DNA of 64,000 bases, taken from positions 766 through 64,765 of the forward strand of contig FR890646.1 of assembly GCA_000435075.1 (NCBI GenBank). The letters are read 5' to 3'. Numbering within the stretch: the first letter of the stretch is position 1; every line of letters begins with the position of its first letter. Shown here piece after piece: positions 27,448 to 36,333 of the stretch. Position numbers and translations under genes: made by a program. The notes under the pieces were generated by a model. It worked only from the letters and a program-made list of their open reading frames with translations. It was not told the origin of the DNA and did no database searches. This DNA comes from Bacteroides sp. CAG:770 (GTDB lineage Bacteria > Bacteroidota > Bacteroidia > Bacteroidales > UBA932).

Positions 27448-28554
27448 ATGGAGTCCACATATAAAATATTGATGATGATCTCAGCAGTAGTTCTGATACT
27501 GCTGTCAGTCATTTTAGCCACCAACAAACTTCCCAAAACGCCAAGATTCAGAAAAGTCAGAATGACTCAAGTTCTCTTGATCATTGCATTTTCGTCACTT
27601 GGTATCATGAACATATTATGTTTCATAAAAGGATATCATCCTGAGATTGAGTCTTTCATAACATTGATAATATCATTATACCAGGCCTTTTTACTTTCAT
27701 CCACAATGACAGTTCTGATTCGGCCGGACTACATCAGATGGAAATATCTGCTCACTAATCTTGCTGTAATCACGGCAATAGTAGCCTCAATGGTCATTTT
27801 ATACTTTTTCTTTCCGAAATATTACCAGTGGGCATTCTGGATATTCGCAGCGATATATTTCGAGCAGATGGTATTATATTCGACAACTTTTCTTTTTGCC
27901 TATCATGCTACAGTACGTGATGCCGATTCATATTATGCTGACAATAATGATATGAGACTGAGGAGGATACGAATATGCTTCGACCTAATGCTGGTTGTCG
28001 GCATCTCAGCATTCATAACCATATTCACAGACATCATAGGTTATTTGATATTTGTGCCATGCTATATAGTCTGCTATTCGACCGTAACAGGTTTGTTCGT
28101 GCATTATATCAGGAAGACAGCCTATATACTGCCTGCTAGTGAGCAGACAAAGATTACAAAAGAGCAAGAAACCATGAATCCACCGCAACCATCATATTAT
28201 CTTCCTTCATCTGTCAGCATTGAGGCACTCCGTCACGAGATTTCGGCTTGGACTGAAAACAAGTTGTATCTCCGCAAGGATATTCCATATAGCACTATCA
28301 TTCAGGAGCTTAATACAGACATTCCAACTCTCAGATGGTTTATGAAAAAGGAGTTCGGCATGGATTTCAGGTCATGGAGAAACCAACTGAGGCTTAAAGA
28401 GGCCTGCAATATATTGGAGAAACATCCGGAAATGAACATTGACGAGGTCAGAGAGATTGTAGGCTACAATGACGCCAGCAATTTTTCTAAAGATTTCAAG
28501 AGACTCACCGGTCTGAGAATTTCAGAGTACAAAAAAGCAGCCGCCACGGAGTAA
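27448..28554 (+). CDS. Membrane-bound AraC-type regulator
   Basis: A 368-residue protein with about six N-terminal membrane segments (residues 8-225) joined to a C-terminal AraC/XylS DNA-binding domain (about 265-365). The latter has two helix-turn-helix units, the second around DEVREIVGYNDASNFSKDFKRLTGLRISEYKK. This design suggests a membrane sensor controlling transcription directly. The ligand is unknown. It is divergent from rho, with a weak minus-7 match TATATTTA at 27414-27421, and followed by yggS on the other strand. Its A+T content is somewhat higher than its neighbours. Confidence 0.82.
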   Translation: MESTYKILMMISAVVLILLSVILATNKLPKTPRFRKVRMTQVLLIIAFSSLGIMNILCFIKGYHPEIESFITLIISLYQAFLLSSTMTVLIRPDYIRWKYLLTNLAVITAIVASMVILYFFFPKYYQWAFWIFAAIYFEQMVLYSTTFLFAYHATVRDADSYYADNNDMRLRRIRICFDLMLVVGISAFITIFTDIIGYLIFVPCYIVCYSTVTGLFVHYIRKTAYILPASEQTKITKEQETMNPPQPSYYLPSSVSIEALRHEISAWTENKLYLRKDIPYSTIIQELNTDIPTLRWFMKKEFGMDFRSWRNQLRLKEACNILEKHPEMNIDEVREIVGYNDASNFSKDFKRLTGLRISEYKKAAATE

Positions 28555-28598
28555 CTTGACGTCATCTCCATAACGGCTGCAACAACCTCTTCAAGGCA

Positions 28599-29258
28599 TC
28601 AATATTCTCTCGGGCCGAATATGTCAGAACCGATTCTGACCATTGTGGCGCCACATTCTATCGCAATCTTGTAATCCTCGGACATCCCGATGGAAAGTTC
28701 CTTGAATTCCGACAGTTCCGGACGCAGGGAATTGATTTTATTTTTCAATGCTGCGATACGCATAAAGTCAGCTCTCACCACAGCATCATCATCCGTATTG
28801 GTTGCCATCCCCATCAGGCCGCAGAATGAAACATGCGGATACATTGATACTGAATCCAATATTGACAATATCTCTTCTTCTGTAAGTCCGTGTTTCGTCT
28901 CCTCTGCTCCGAGATGGAGTTCAAGCAGGACCCGGACCGTCTTCCCGGCAGACGCACACCACTTTTCGATATCTTCCAGCAAATGTATGGAATCCACTGA
29001 CTGGATCATGTGGGCATATGGAAGAACGAGTTTAAGTTTGTTGGTCTGGAGATGTCCAATGAAGTGCCATTCTATATCATTCGGGAGCACCTTGCATTTG
29101 GACGCAAACTCCTGTGGCCTGTTCTCGCCGAATAAACGCTGACCGGCATTGTACGCCTCCATAATACATTCGGCAGGATGGAACTTGGAAACTGCCACAA
29201 GTCTTACTCCCTGTGGCAGTTCGCTATTGATTTCTCTTATCTTTGATGTTATCGACAT
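28599..29258 (-). CDS. YggS family PLP homeostasis protein
   Basis: A 219-residue single-domain TIM-barrel protein of the YggS/PLPBP family, which binds pyridoxal phosphate and maintains vitamin B6 balance without known enzyme activity. The PLP lysine lies in LVAVSKFHP (about Lys26). GENRPQEF, WHFIGHLQTNK, GLMGM and LSIGMSEDY, with the closing MVRIGSDIFGPR, are all family signatures. It follows yidC by 11 bases in the same run. Confidence 0.94.
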   Translation of the reverse strand: MSITSKIREINSELPQGVRLVAVSKFHPAECIMEAYNAGQRLFGENRPQEFASKCKVLPNDIEWHFIGHLQTNKLKLVLPYAHMIQSVDSIHLLEDIEKWCASAGKTVRVLLELHLGAEETKHGLTEEEILSILDSVSMYPHVSFCGLMGMATNTDDDAVVRADFMRIAALKNKINSLRPELSEFKELSIGMSEDYKIAIECGATMVRIGSDIFGPREY

Positions 29259-29269
29259 GACAACTGATT

Positions 29270-31153
29270 TTATCGTCTTGCCTTATTTTCCTGTTCCTTC
29301 ATCATCTGACGCTGCATCTTCTGGGCTTCTTCCAGACGCTGCTGCCATTTGCTCTTCGGCATTGGCTTTCCTTCTGAAGCTTTGAGTTTTGCAAGCACGT
29401 CCTCAGGACGGACAAAGAACTTCTTGATTATCCAGGTCTCAAGCATAGTGATAAGGTTCGAGAGGAGATAATAATAAGTAAGTCCGGCTGACAGACTGTT
29501 ACAGATGAAGAACATCATGATAGGCATCATCCATACACTCATGAAGCGCATAGAAGCCATATTAGGGTCGTTTCCTGACATCTGGCTCTGTGTAGTGATC
29601 TTCGAGTAGAAGAACATTGACACCGCCATAAGGAGTGCGAACAATGAAATATGGTCGCCGAGGAGTGGAATCCTTGTACCGAAGTCGAGCAAAGGAATCG
29701 TATCGTATGCACTGAGGTCATCAGCCCAAAGGAACGACTGCTGTCTCAACTCGATGGATGCCGGGAAGAAGCGGAACATTGCCCAGAGAATAGGAAGCTG
29801 GAGCAACATCGGGAGACATCCTCCCATCGGATTTACGCCGGCACGTTTGTACAACTCCATTGTAGCCTGCTGTTTCTTCAATGCGTCTTCCTGTTTAGGG
29901 AATTTGGCATTGATCTTATCCATTTCAGGCTTGAGGGCCTGCATCTTGGCGGATGAAGAATAAGACTTGTATGCAAACGGAAGGACTACTATCTTGATGA
30001 ACAATGTCATAAGAAGGATGATGATTCCGAAGTTCGAGATGAACTTGTGGAGGAAGTCAAAGAGCGGGATGATTATCCATTTGGTGAACCAACCGACCAT
30101 CCAGCCTCCCAGAGGGATGATCTTTTCATATTTTCTGCCGTATGACTTGAGAGTCTTGTAATGGTTAGGACCGAAATAGAACTCATTGCCTATCACTACA
30201 TTATCAGCGATGCGGAAATCTCCGCGCATCTTTGCGGAACATGTCATCAGGTTATGTGAAGCGTCATCTTCCTGAACGAAATTGATGGCAAGTTCTCCGG
30301 ACGCGAACTGATTAACCGGTCTCATGATGGCGGAGAAGAACTGCTGCTGGAATGCAAACCACTCCATCCTGTTCTCAATCCTCTTGTCGGCATTTCTTCC
30401 GCGGCCTATTTCTTCAGGCTTCTTGTCGCCGCCGAAGTAATAGTCAACTTTGGAATACTGGACTTCGTTCTTATAGCCTTTCTCCATACGAGGGATAGTC
30501 ACATCCCAGTCGAAATCATAGTATGAGACATTTCTCGGAATCACTCCGTTCATGCCTACGAATGACATCTCGTTGCTTACGACGAATGTTCCTTCTTTCA
30601 ACGTATATTTCTGCTGGATGTAGCCACCTTTCGCAAATGGAAGGCGCATAACTATAGATGAGTCAGTCTTCTCAGCCAACTGGAAATTGAAATCCTTGGT
30701 ATTGATGATTTCACCAGCATAGATTTCAACGCCCATCTCACTGTCTCCCGGACGGAAAAGATAGAGATCAGTAGAATCGTAATTCCTGTAATTCTTTACC
30801 TTTACGGAATATGGCTGAGCACCTCTGGTCGTGAATTCCACTGCAATCTTGTCATTCTCGAGCTTATAGAAAGAAGCCTCCTCAGAGTGTGATTTTTCGA
30901 GAAGTGAATCTTTGTAGATAGGAGCCGGACTATAATCATCTACAGGCTTGACCCCGTTTGCCAATGTATCAGCTACCGGCAATCTTCCGGCGATGCTGTC
31001 CGCCCTGTATTGGGCCAGACGCTCCGCCCTTGCAATTGAATCAACCTGAGCCTGATACTCGGCCTGCTTTTCATACTCCTTTGACTGATACCATGTGAAT
31101 CCGAAAAGAATCACACCTATCAGAACAAAGCCGATAATCGTATTTTTGTTCAT
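29270..31153 (-). CDS. yidC: Membrane protein insertase YidC
   Basis: A 627-residue insertase that inserts and folds inner-membrane proteins with or without Sec. An N-terminal anchor (TIIGFVLIGVILFGFTWY) precedes the large periplasmic beta domain (about residues 80-350). The conserved five-helix core (about 355-580) contains NPMGGCLPMLLQLPILWAMFRFF, with a conserved arginine upstream in the core. A basic C-terminal tail (KEQENKARR) can contact ribosomes. Between the DUF349 gene (73 bases upstream) and yggS (11 bases downstream). Confidence 0.95.
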   Translation of the reverse strand: MNKNTIIGFVLIGVILFGFTWYQSKEYEKQAEYQAQVDSIARAERLAQYRADSIAGRLPVADTLANGVKPVDDYSPAPIYKDSLLEKSHSEEASFYKLENDKIAVEFTTRGAQPYSVKVKNYRNYDSTDLYLFRPGDSEMGVEIYAGEIINTKDFNFQLAEKTDSSIVMRLPFAKGGYIQQKYTLKEGTFVVSNEMSFVGMNGVIPRNVSYYDFDWDVTIPRMEKGYKNEVQYSKVDYYFGGDKKPEEIGRGRNADKRIENRMEWFAFQQQFFSAIMRPVNQFASGELAINFVQEDDASHNLMTCSAKMRGDFRIADNVVIGNEFYFGPNHYKTLKSYGRKYEKIIPLGGWMVGWFTKWIIIPLFDFLHKFISNFGIIILLMTLFIKIVVLPFAYKSYSSSAKMQALKPEMDKINAKFPKQEDALKKQQATMELYKRAGVNPMGGCLPMLLQLPILWAMFRFFPASIELRQQSFLWADDLSAYDTIPLLDFGTRIPLLGDHISLFALLMAVSMFFYSKITTQSQMSGNDPNMASMRFMSVWMMPIMMFFICNSLSAGLTYYYLLSNLITMLETWIIKKFFVRPEDVLAKLKASEGKPMPKSKWQQRLEEAQKMQRQMMKEQENKARR

Positions 31154-31226
31154 CTGTCTTTTTCATTAGTTTGCCATACCCTCCGACATTCGGGGGATAT
31201 GGCAAGTACATAAATGTCGTTATGAG

Positions 31227-33071
31227 TTACTTATTTTCTGTTTCTTCAAGTGAATGAATCTGAGACTCGAGGTCCTTGAGTTCTTTCTTCACGTCCTCGA
31301 TTCTGGCCTGCATCTGCTCGATGAGCGGCCGGGAGTTCTTCGACATTGCAAAGAATCCGATATTGTTCTCATATGTATCGAGATCCTGCTGAAGTTTGTT
31401 GTACTTCTGAATCAGGCGGTCCTTCTCTGACTTGCCTGAATTCTGTCGTCCGCCACCCTTTCCAGAGCGAGGTGCATCATGGAATTTCGCAGACATCGCA
31501 TCATTGTATGCCTTTGTAATCTTGTCCTTTTCCTTGAAAGGCACAAAACCGATTTCCTGCCATCTTGCAGCAAATTTCTCACGAGCTTCCGCAAGAGAGG
31601 TCTCTACGTCAGGAACAAAGGCATTGATTTCCTCTATGAGAGCCTTCTTCGCCCTGAGGTTTGCGCCATAGTTATTCTCTGATGTCGCATGCTTGTCTCT
31701 TTCTGTAAAGAACTCGTCACATGCTGCACGGAATCTCTTCCAAAGCTGCTCTGATTTCTTTCTCGGAACCGCACCGATTTCTTTCCATCTGTTCTGGAGA
31801 CTGATGAACTGGTCTGTAGCCTTCTTCCATTCAGTACTGGTCTTAAGTGCCTCTGCCTCAAGGATAATGGCCATCTTCTTGTCAAGATTCTCGTTCATGT
31901 TGTCCTTAAACTGGACATAGAAGTCGCGCTTTCTGCCGAAGAATTTGTCACATGCCGCTCTGAATCTGTCATAAATCTTCTGATTCTCCTTCTTGGATGC
32001 AAAACCTATGGTCTTCCACTCCTTCTGGATTTCCTCGATCTCCTTGGAAAGTGCATTCCACTCGTTGGAAGATTTGATGTCCTCCTTGTCAGCTATAGCC
32101 TCTACTTTCTCGCAAAGAGCCGTCTTGGCTACAAGGTTCTCGGCCTGTTTGGTCTTCTGCTCCTCGAAATATGCCTGATATTTCTTATTGATGACGGCGG
32201 TCGCTGCCTTGAATCTGTCCCAGATCTGCTCTCTGAACTCCTTTGCAACAGGGCCGAACTCTTTCCACTGCTCGTGAAGTTTCTGAAGTTCTTTGAAAGC
32301 ATCCACAACATTCTCATTCTCGGAAAGTTTCTCAGCCGCCTGACAGAATTCCTCTTTAGCCTCAAGATTCTTCTTAAAGTCAAGGTCCCTCAGATCTCTG
32401 TTTATCTGGACTTTATCATAGAACTGCTCGACATAGAACTGATACGTATCATTCAGATTCCTGAAGTTCTGTGCCGGAACTGGTCCGATGGCGCGCCATC
32501 TTGCCTGAAGGTCCCTGAATGCGGGGAATGCGGCCCCGAGATCATCCTGCTTCTCGACAAGCGCCTTAAGTTCGTCAATGACAGCCTGTTTCTTGGCAAG
32601 GTTGTCTTCCCTTTCAGCCTCTACCTTCTTATTGTATTCTGCACGCTCTTTCTTATATTTCATGTATATAGCCTTGAATCCGTTTTCAAGTGCAGCGAAA
32701 GGATTCAATGTCTCTTTTTCATTCTCAGATTCAGACTCCGGCTTGACATTCTCTTCTGTTGCATCTTCAGAAGCGTTTTCTTCAGAAACTTCCAGACCGG
32801 CAGATGCCTTTTCCTTAGAAAGTTTCTTGTAAAAAGCAGCCTTGATCGCCTCTGCTTCCTTAGATTTCGCCATACGGTCATCACTTCCTGCCAATTTCTC
32901 GAAAAGCTGGGAAAGTTCTGCCAAAGTCATGTCAGAATAGTCTGCAACCTGTTCATTTTCGATTTCCTGCTCAGACGCAACATTCTCGACCTTGTTTTCC
33001 GTAGCCTCGGTCATGGCATTTTCAAGTACATCTGGTGTCGTTTCTGCACCAGGTTTCAATTCTTCACTCAT
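31227..33071 (-). CDS. DUF349 repeat protein
   Basis: A 614-residue, highly charged helical protein with at least four or five tandem DUF349 repeats, each built around a W-x-x-IG-x-V or similar core: RWRAIGPVPAQN, QWKEFGPVAKEF, EWKTIGFASKKE, RWKEIGAVPRKK and RWQEIGFVPFKE. The repeats start near residue 150 after an acidic region, and a coiled coil ends the protein. No signal peptide, so cytoplasmic. The function of DUF349 is not settled. Transcribed ahead of yidC and yggS from its own promoter. Confidence 0.85.
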   Translation of the reverse strand: MSEELKPGAETTPDVLENAMTEATENKVENVASEQEIENEQVADYSDMTLAELSQLFEKLAGSDDRMAKSKEAEAIKAAFYKKLSKEKASAGLEVSEENASEDATEENVKPESESENEKETLNPFAALENGFKAIYMKYKKERAEYNKKVEAEREDNLAKKQAVIDELKALVEKQDDLGAAFPAFRDLQARWRAIGPVPAQNFRNLNDTYQFYVEQFYDKVQINRDLRDLDFKKNLEAKEEFCQAAEKLSENENVVDAFKELQKLHEQWKEFGPVAKEFREQIWDRFKAATAVINKKYQAYFEEQKTKQAENLVAKTALCEKVEAIADKEDIKSSNEWNALSKEIEEIQKEWKTIGFASKKENQKIYDRFRAACDKFFGRKRDFYVQFKDNMNENLDKKMAIILEAEALKTSTEWKKATDQFISLQNRWKEIGAVPRKKSEQLWKRFRAACDEFFTERDKHATSENNYGANLRAKKALIEEINAFVPDVETSLAEAREKFAARWQEIGFVPFKEKDKITKAYNDAMSAKFHDAPRSGKGGGRQNSGKSEKDRLIQKYNKLQQDLDTYENNIGFFAMSKNSRPLIEQMQARIEDVKKELKDLESQIHSLEETENK

Positions 33072-33180
33072 AACTGATAAGTGTTACTGTTAAAACAAAA
33101 AATATAAGAAGATTCCTGTAGCATTTACTGCACTGGCATCCTCAAAGAACTATTTGAGTTTTTCAAAAAGGTTCGTTTGG

Positions 33181-33188
33181 CAAATATA
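33181..33188 (-). promoter_or_regulatory. Minus-7 element for DUF349 gene
   Basis: TATATTTG on the minus strand, about 110 bases before the start codon. The leader carries a 6-bp hairpin CTCAAA/TTTGAG at 33141-33158. Confidence 0.45.
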
Positions 33189-33319
33189 TGAATTTTAATC
33201 CATAATTAGCGAACAATCACGCAGAAATCTCATGTCAAGGACATGCAAAATAATGTTCTTTGCGAGTTAATGACAATGAAAAGTGACAAAGAGAACAGCC
33301 GGCAACGGGACCGACGTGC

Positions 33320-33499
33320 AAAAGATAAGCCCAGCATCACTGCCGGGCTTATCTCTGTCATCTGTAGAGTGTTATTTTTCTAAAATAGCCGGTCTAAATA
33401 ATTTAAAACAAACTCACCGACTAACTTGGTCTAATTATTGCTGGTTATAGCCTTTGGGCTAACGATTTAAAAAAATCTCCTTTAACGTTTTATCAAAAC
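33320..33499 (-). ncRNA. Candidate intergenic small RNA
   Basis: A free-standing transcription unit of about 180 nt in the trmD to DUF349 gap: a consensus promoter (33504-33534) upstream, and a strong hairpin with TTTT (33320-33353) at the end. No start codon opens a frame of useful length. Near the 5' end is a hairpin GTTTT-gat-AAAAC, farther on TAGCC-caaa-GGCTA, and AATAATT can pair with AATTATT about 35 bases later. I do not recognise the family; a 6S-like RNA is possible on size alone. Confidence 0.5.
33324..33353 (-). terminator. Terminator of the small RNA or trmD
   Basis: Stem GATAAGCCC-x-GC with its complement (33324-33335 with 33342-33353), one mismatch and a six-base loop, then TTTT on the minus strand at 33323-33320. 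The plus side has no T-run. Confidence 0.75.
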
Positions 33500-33503
33500 A
33501 CTG

Positions 33504-33534
33504 CAAATTTACATCTATTTATTAAATCTGCAAA
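33504..33534 (-). promoter_or_regulatory. Consensus promoter of the small RNA
   Basis: On the minus strand TTTG (33534-33531), exactly 19 bases, then TAAATTTG (33511-33504). It is one of the best consensus promoters in the window, yet no gene follows for over 400 bases, and it lies after the trmD stop. Confidence 0.65.
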
Positions 33535-33566
33535 CGTTTTAGATACTTTTTGTTGTAAAATAGCAC

Positions 33567-34256
33567 CTATTTACCATTTTTTTTATCCAAAAGATAAGGT
33601 CTGAGTTTTTTAGTCCTCTCCAAAGCCTGCTGCATCTGCCAATCCTGAATCATACGCGGATTGCCGCTCAGAAGGACATCAGGCACTTTCCAGCCATTGA
33701 ATTCAGCCGGACGGGTATAAACTGGAGGTGACACGAGTCCATCCTGGAAACTGTCGCTCAGAGCCGAGGTCTCATCAGTAAGAACACCAGGTATAAGACG
33801 GACAATGGAATCCGCAAGAAGAGCCGCAGGAACCTCGCCCCCGCTCACCACATAGTCTCCGACAGAGATTTCCCTTGTGATGAGATGTTCCCGGATACGC
33901 TCGTCAATGCCTTTGTAATGACCGCAAAGAATCATGATATTTCCCTTGAGTGACAACTCGTTGGAAATCCCCTGGGTCAGTTGCTCTCCGTCCGGAGACA
34001 TATATATTATCTCATCATAGTCCCGCTCCGCCTTCAGTTCATTGATCATATTGAAAACAGGCTCCACCATCATGACCATTCCGGCATCCCCGCCATAGCA
34101 GTAGTCATCCACGGTATTTCTGGAACCGATTCCGTATTTTCTGATATTATGGACATTGATTTCCACAAGTCCCTTCTTTATCGCGCGTCCCACAATCGAG
34201 TGTCCCAGAGGACTCTCCAGCAGTTCCGGCACCACAGTAAGAATATCTATTCGCAT
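33567..34256 (-). CDS. trmD: tRNA (guanine-37-N1)-methyltransferase
   Basis: A 229-residue SPOUT methyltransferase that makes m1G37 in tRNAs and prevents frameshifting. FPELL is replaced by [39 protein letters not shown] and [11 protein letters not shown] form the trefoil-knot SAM site, and the C-terminal [14 protein letters not shown] is the tRNA-binding tail. It is not in the usual rpsP-rimM-trmD-rplS operon and stands alone. A minus-7 match TAAATTTG lies at 34287-34280. Confidence 0.95.
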   Translation of the reverse strand: MRIDILTVVPELLESPLGHSIVGRAIKKGLVEINVHNIRKYGIGSRNTVDDYCYGGDAGMVMMVEPVFNMINELKAERDYDEIIYMSPDGEQLTQGISNELSLKGNIMILCGHYKGIDERIREHLITREISVGDYVVSGGEVPAALLADSIVRLIPGVLTDETSALSDSFQDGLVSPPVYTRPAEFNGWKVPDVLLSGNPRMIQDWQMQQALERTKKLRPYLLDKKNGK

Positions 34257-34279
34257 TGAGTTACATTATTTAAATCATG

Positions 34280-34287
34280 CAAATTTA
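34280..34287 (-). promoter_or_regulatory. Minus-7 element for trmD
   Basis: TAAATTTG on the minus strand, 24 bases before the trmD start codon. Confidence 0.45.
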
Positions 34288-34333
34288 ATCATTTCTCACG
34301 ACATTCCCCTGCTTTGGCATTGACAGAAAAGAC

Positions 34334-34370
34334 AAAAGACGCCTCCTGCGACATTCAGGCGACGCCTTTT
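34334..34370 (-). terminator. Terminator of surface lipoprotein gene
   Basis: An imperfect hairpin with AAAAG/CTTTT base and GC-rich core, followed on the minus strand by T-rich sequence, about 22 bases after the lipoprotein stop. Confidence 0.5.
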
Positions 34371-34391
34371 CAATATTCAGAGTCCGCAGAA

Positions 34392-36179
34392 TCAGAATTT
34401 GACGGAAGCCTCGGTAGATCCGACCTTTATTACGGCATCAGCAGAGAATACAAATGATTTGCCGAAAGAAACGTCTCCGAAATCAGGATCCTCTGTCGCT
34501 TTATAATAATTGACAGTCTCCCCTATTTTCACACCGACCCAGAAAGGAGTTCCGTAATCACTTGTAACATTGATACAAAGCGTTGTACCGGCAGGGACGT
34601 CGAATCCATCCGAGGTAATCCTTTGGTAATAAGGATTTGTCTGGGAGAAGACGCTATACTCATCAGCATCGTAAATCGCTGATATATGAGCAGTTGTCCC
34701 AGGGTCAGCATCAGCATAGGTTGCTGCCAATGTCACATCGCAGGCAGGCATGACAAATGAGCCGTTGGTATTGTCGAGCGTGCACTGGACATCACTGCCG
34801 TCAGAACAGGTAGCCCTGACTCCAGACAAAGTCTTTCCTGAAGGGACATATACTTGGAAAGTTACAGTCTCACCTTCAGCATAATACTTGCCTCCGTCCA
34901 ACACGAATGAGGTCCCGTCTGCCAAGACTGAATAGCACTTCACGGTTTCAGCTGTAATCTCGAACGGACCGTCGTTTTCCGGGAGAATGATCTCCGCATA
35001 GTATTGGTATCTGTCAAGTCCTCCGCCATAAATGACGAAATCATAACCTGTATCAGAGCCTGAGACATAGGCTTTTGAAGGCTTGAAACCATCCTCGGCA
35101 TTGGCAAAAAGATAGACAGCCTCACCAGGGATTCCATTCGAAGCAGGTACACCATAGTAGATGTCATTCGCATCATATAGTTCGGCAGAGGAAATATGGT
35201 TTCCGCCTTTGTATGAAACTTCAGGTTTCTTCTTGAAATTCAGCGAAATTTCGACATCGGAAGCCGGCATCGTGAAAAGTACCGCATTGCGCGCAATACA
35301 TTGAAGTTCAAGCCCGTCAATGTTAGAAGTCACATTGTCAAGATAATATCCGTCAATGGTATAGAACTGAGCACCAACCTGCTCTCCATCAATTGATTCC
35401 TCAGGGAGCACATTCGGCTGCCAGCCTTCAGGAATATCGGTATTGATATACTCTGTATTGAGCCATTTGATACCGTAACGGGCATGTTGGCTACCCTTCA
35501 CGCGCAGAGTCACATCTCCTGTAACATTTTGATAATCAGGACGTATAGACACATTATACACCCAGTCGAGAGATTCTGTCCTTTCGAAGCTGCAACCATT
35601 GACAGAATTCACATCCTGCCATTCGCCTTCGCCTACCTTAAATTCCACCTTTTCTATTGTATATGCATCAGGAGTACGCAAATAGCAGTCGAAATATTTA
35701 TATTTCTGCTCCTGACTGACGCCATAAAGGACAATGCCGTCATTGTTTTCTTCCAGACGCATTGTATATCCGTCAGGAGTGAGCTGCTGCTGGCCAGCAT
35801 AGGCGACTACAATTCCGAAAGACTTGTCAGGGACAGCCACTTTCATTGACAATGACTGGACATATTCTTCCGAAGTTTCAGGGAACTTCGGCATATATAC
35901 GGTATCACCGACATGAACATGGATATGCTCCATGAGACCTGCATAAAAACCTGACATGAGAGTCTCACCAGGAATCAGTTCCAATGTCAGAGAGTCACCT
36001 GTTTCATAGGACTGTCCGGCTTCAGCACCTTTTACGGAGTCGATAAAATCCGGTGTAAGATTCAATACTTCATTGACCTGAACCTTTTCAGGTTCAACTG
36101 TTCCCGGCACGTTACTTTTTTCGCATGCCAGAAGCGAGGCTAGAATAATAATGCCCGCAAGAAATAGATTGCGTCTCAT
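34392..36179 (-). CDS. Large surface lipoprotein, beta-repeat
   Basis: A 595-residue predicted lipoprotein; the lipidation cysteine is residue 19 (ASLLAC), followed by acidic residues, which could favour surface export. The body is beta-rich, with at least two copies of a repeat ending F-x-MPA-x-DV-x-L-x-x-x-Y/F (FTMPASDVEISLNF near 300 and FVMPACDVTLAATY near 480). These resemble the short beta-grasp-like repeats of bacterial surface proteins. No enzyme motif is visible. It lies 154 bases from the TPR-AraC regulator on the same strand. Substrate or partner unknown; an adhesion or glycan-binding role is only a guess. Confidence 0.7.
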   Translation of the reverse strand: MRRNLFLAGIIILASLLACEKSNVPGTVEPEKVQVNEVLNLTPDFIDSVKGAEAGQSYETGDSLTLELIPGETLMSGFYAGLMEHIHVHVGDTVYMPKFPETSEEYVQSLSMKVAVPDKSFGIVVAYAGQQQLTPDGYTMRLEENNDGIVLYGVSQEQKYKYFDCYLRTPDAYTIEKVEFKVGEGEWQDVNSVNGCSFERTESLDWVYNVSIRPDYQNVTGDVTLRVKGSQHARYGIKWLNTEYINTDIPEGWQPNVLPEESIDGEQVGAQFYTIDGYYLDNVTSNIDGLELQCIARNAVLFTMPASDVEISLNFKKKPEVSYKGGNHISSAELYDANDIYYGVPASNGIPGEAVYLFANAEDGFKPSKAYVSGSDTGYDFVIYGGGLDRYQYYAEIILPENDGPFEITAETVKCYSVLADGTSFVLDGGKYYAEGETVTFQVYVPSGKTLSGVRATCSDGSDVQCTLDNTNGSFVMPACDVTLAATYADADPGTTAHISAIYDADEYSVFSQTNPYYQRITSDGFDVPAGTTLCINVTSDYGTPFWVGVKIGETVNYYKATEDPDFGDVSFGKSFVFSADAVIKVGSTEASVKF

Positions 36180-36183
36180 AGTA

Positions 36184-36250
36184 CAAAATTATATCTGTTT
36201 ATAATACCGCTAAGTTTCCGCCTTAAGCAGTTCGCTCTGTGACAAATATA
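36184..36250 (-). promoter_or_regulatory. Promoter candidates for lipoprotein gene
   Basis: TATATTTG at 36250-36243 (minus strand) would give a leader of about 60 bases. TAATTTTG at 36191-36184 lies only four bases from the start codon and would give a leaderless message, so the former is preferred. Confidence 0.4.
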
Positions 36251-36333
36251 ATCTTATGTGCATTTTGCAGGATTGCAAATCCAGAAAATATAGTTTTCAA
36301 TATCGTAAAACACTTATAATAAACGCATTACAG

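Noticed and set aside
32274..33077. A 267-codon plus-strand frame opposite the DUF349 gene
   Set aside because: Low-complexity hydrophobic translation caused by reading the lysine/glutamate-rich repeats in reverse.
34392..36179. Surface lipoprotein as a fimbrial subunit
   Set aside because: It lacks the Fim N-terminal motifs and the C-terminal W-x-x-G strand pattern seen in the true pilus genes.
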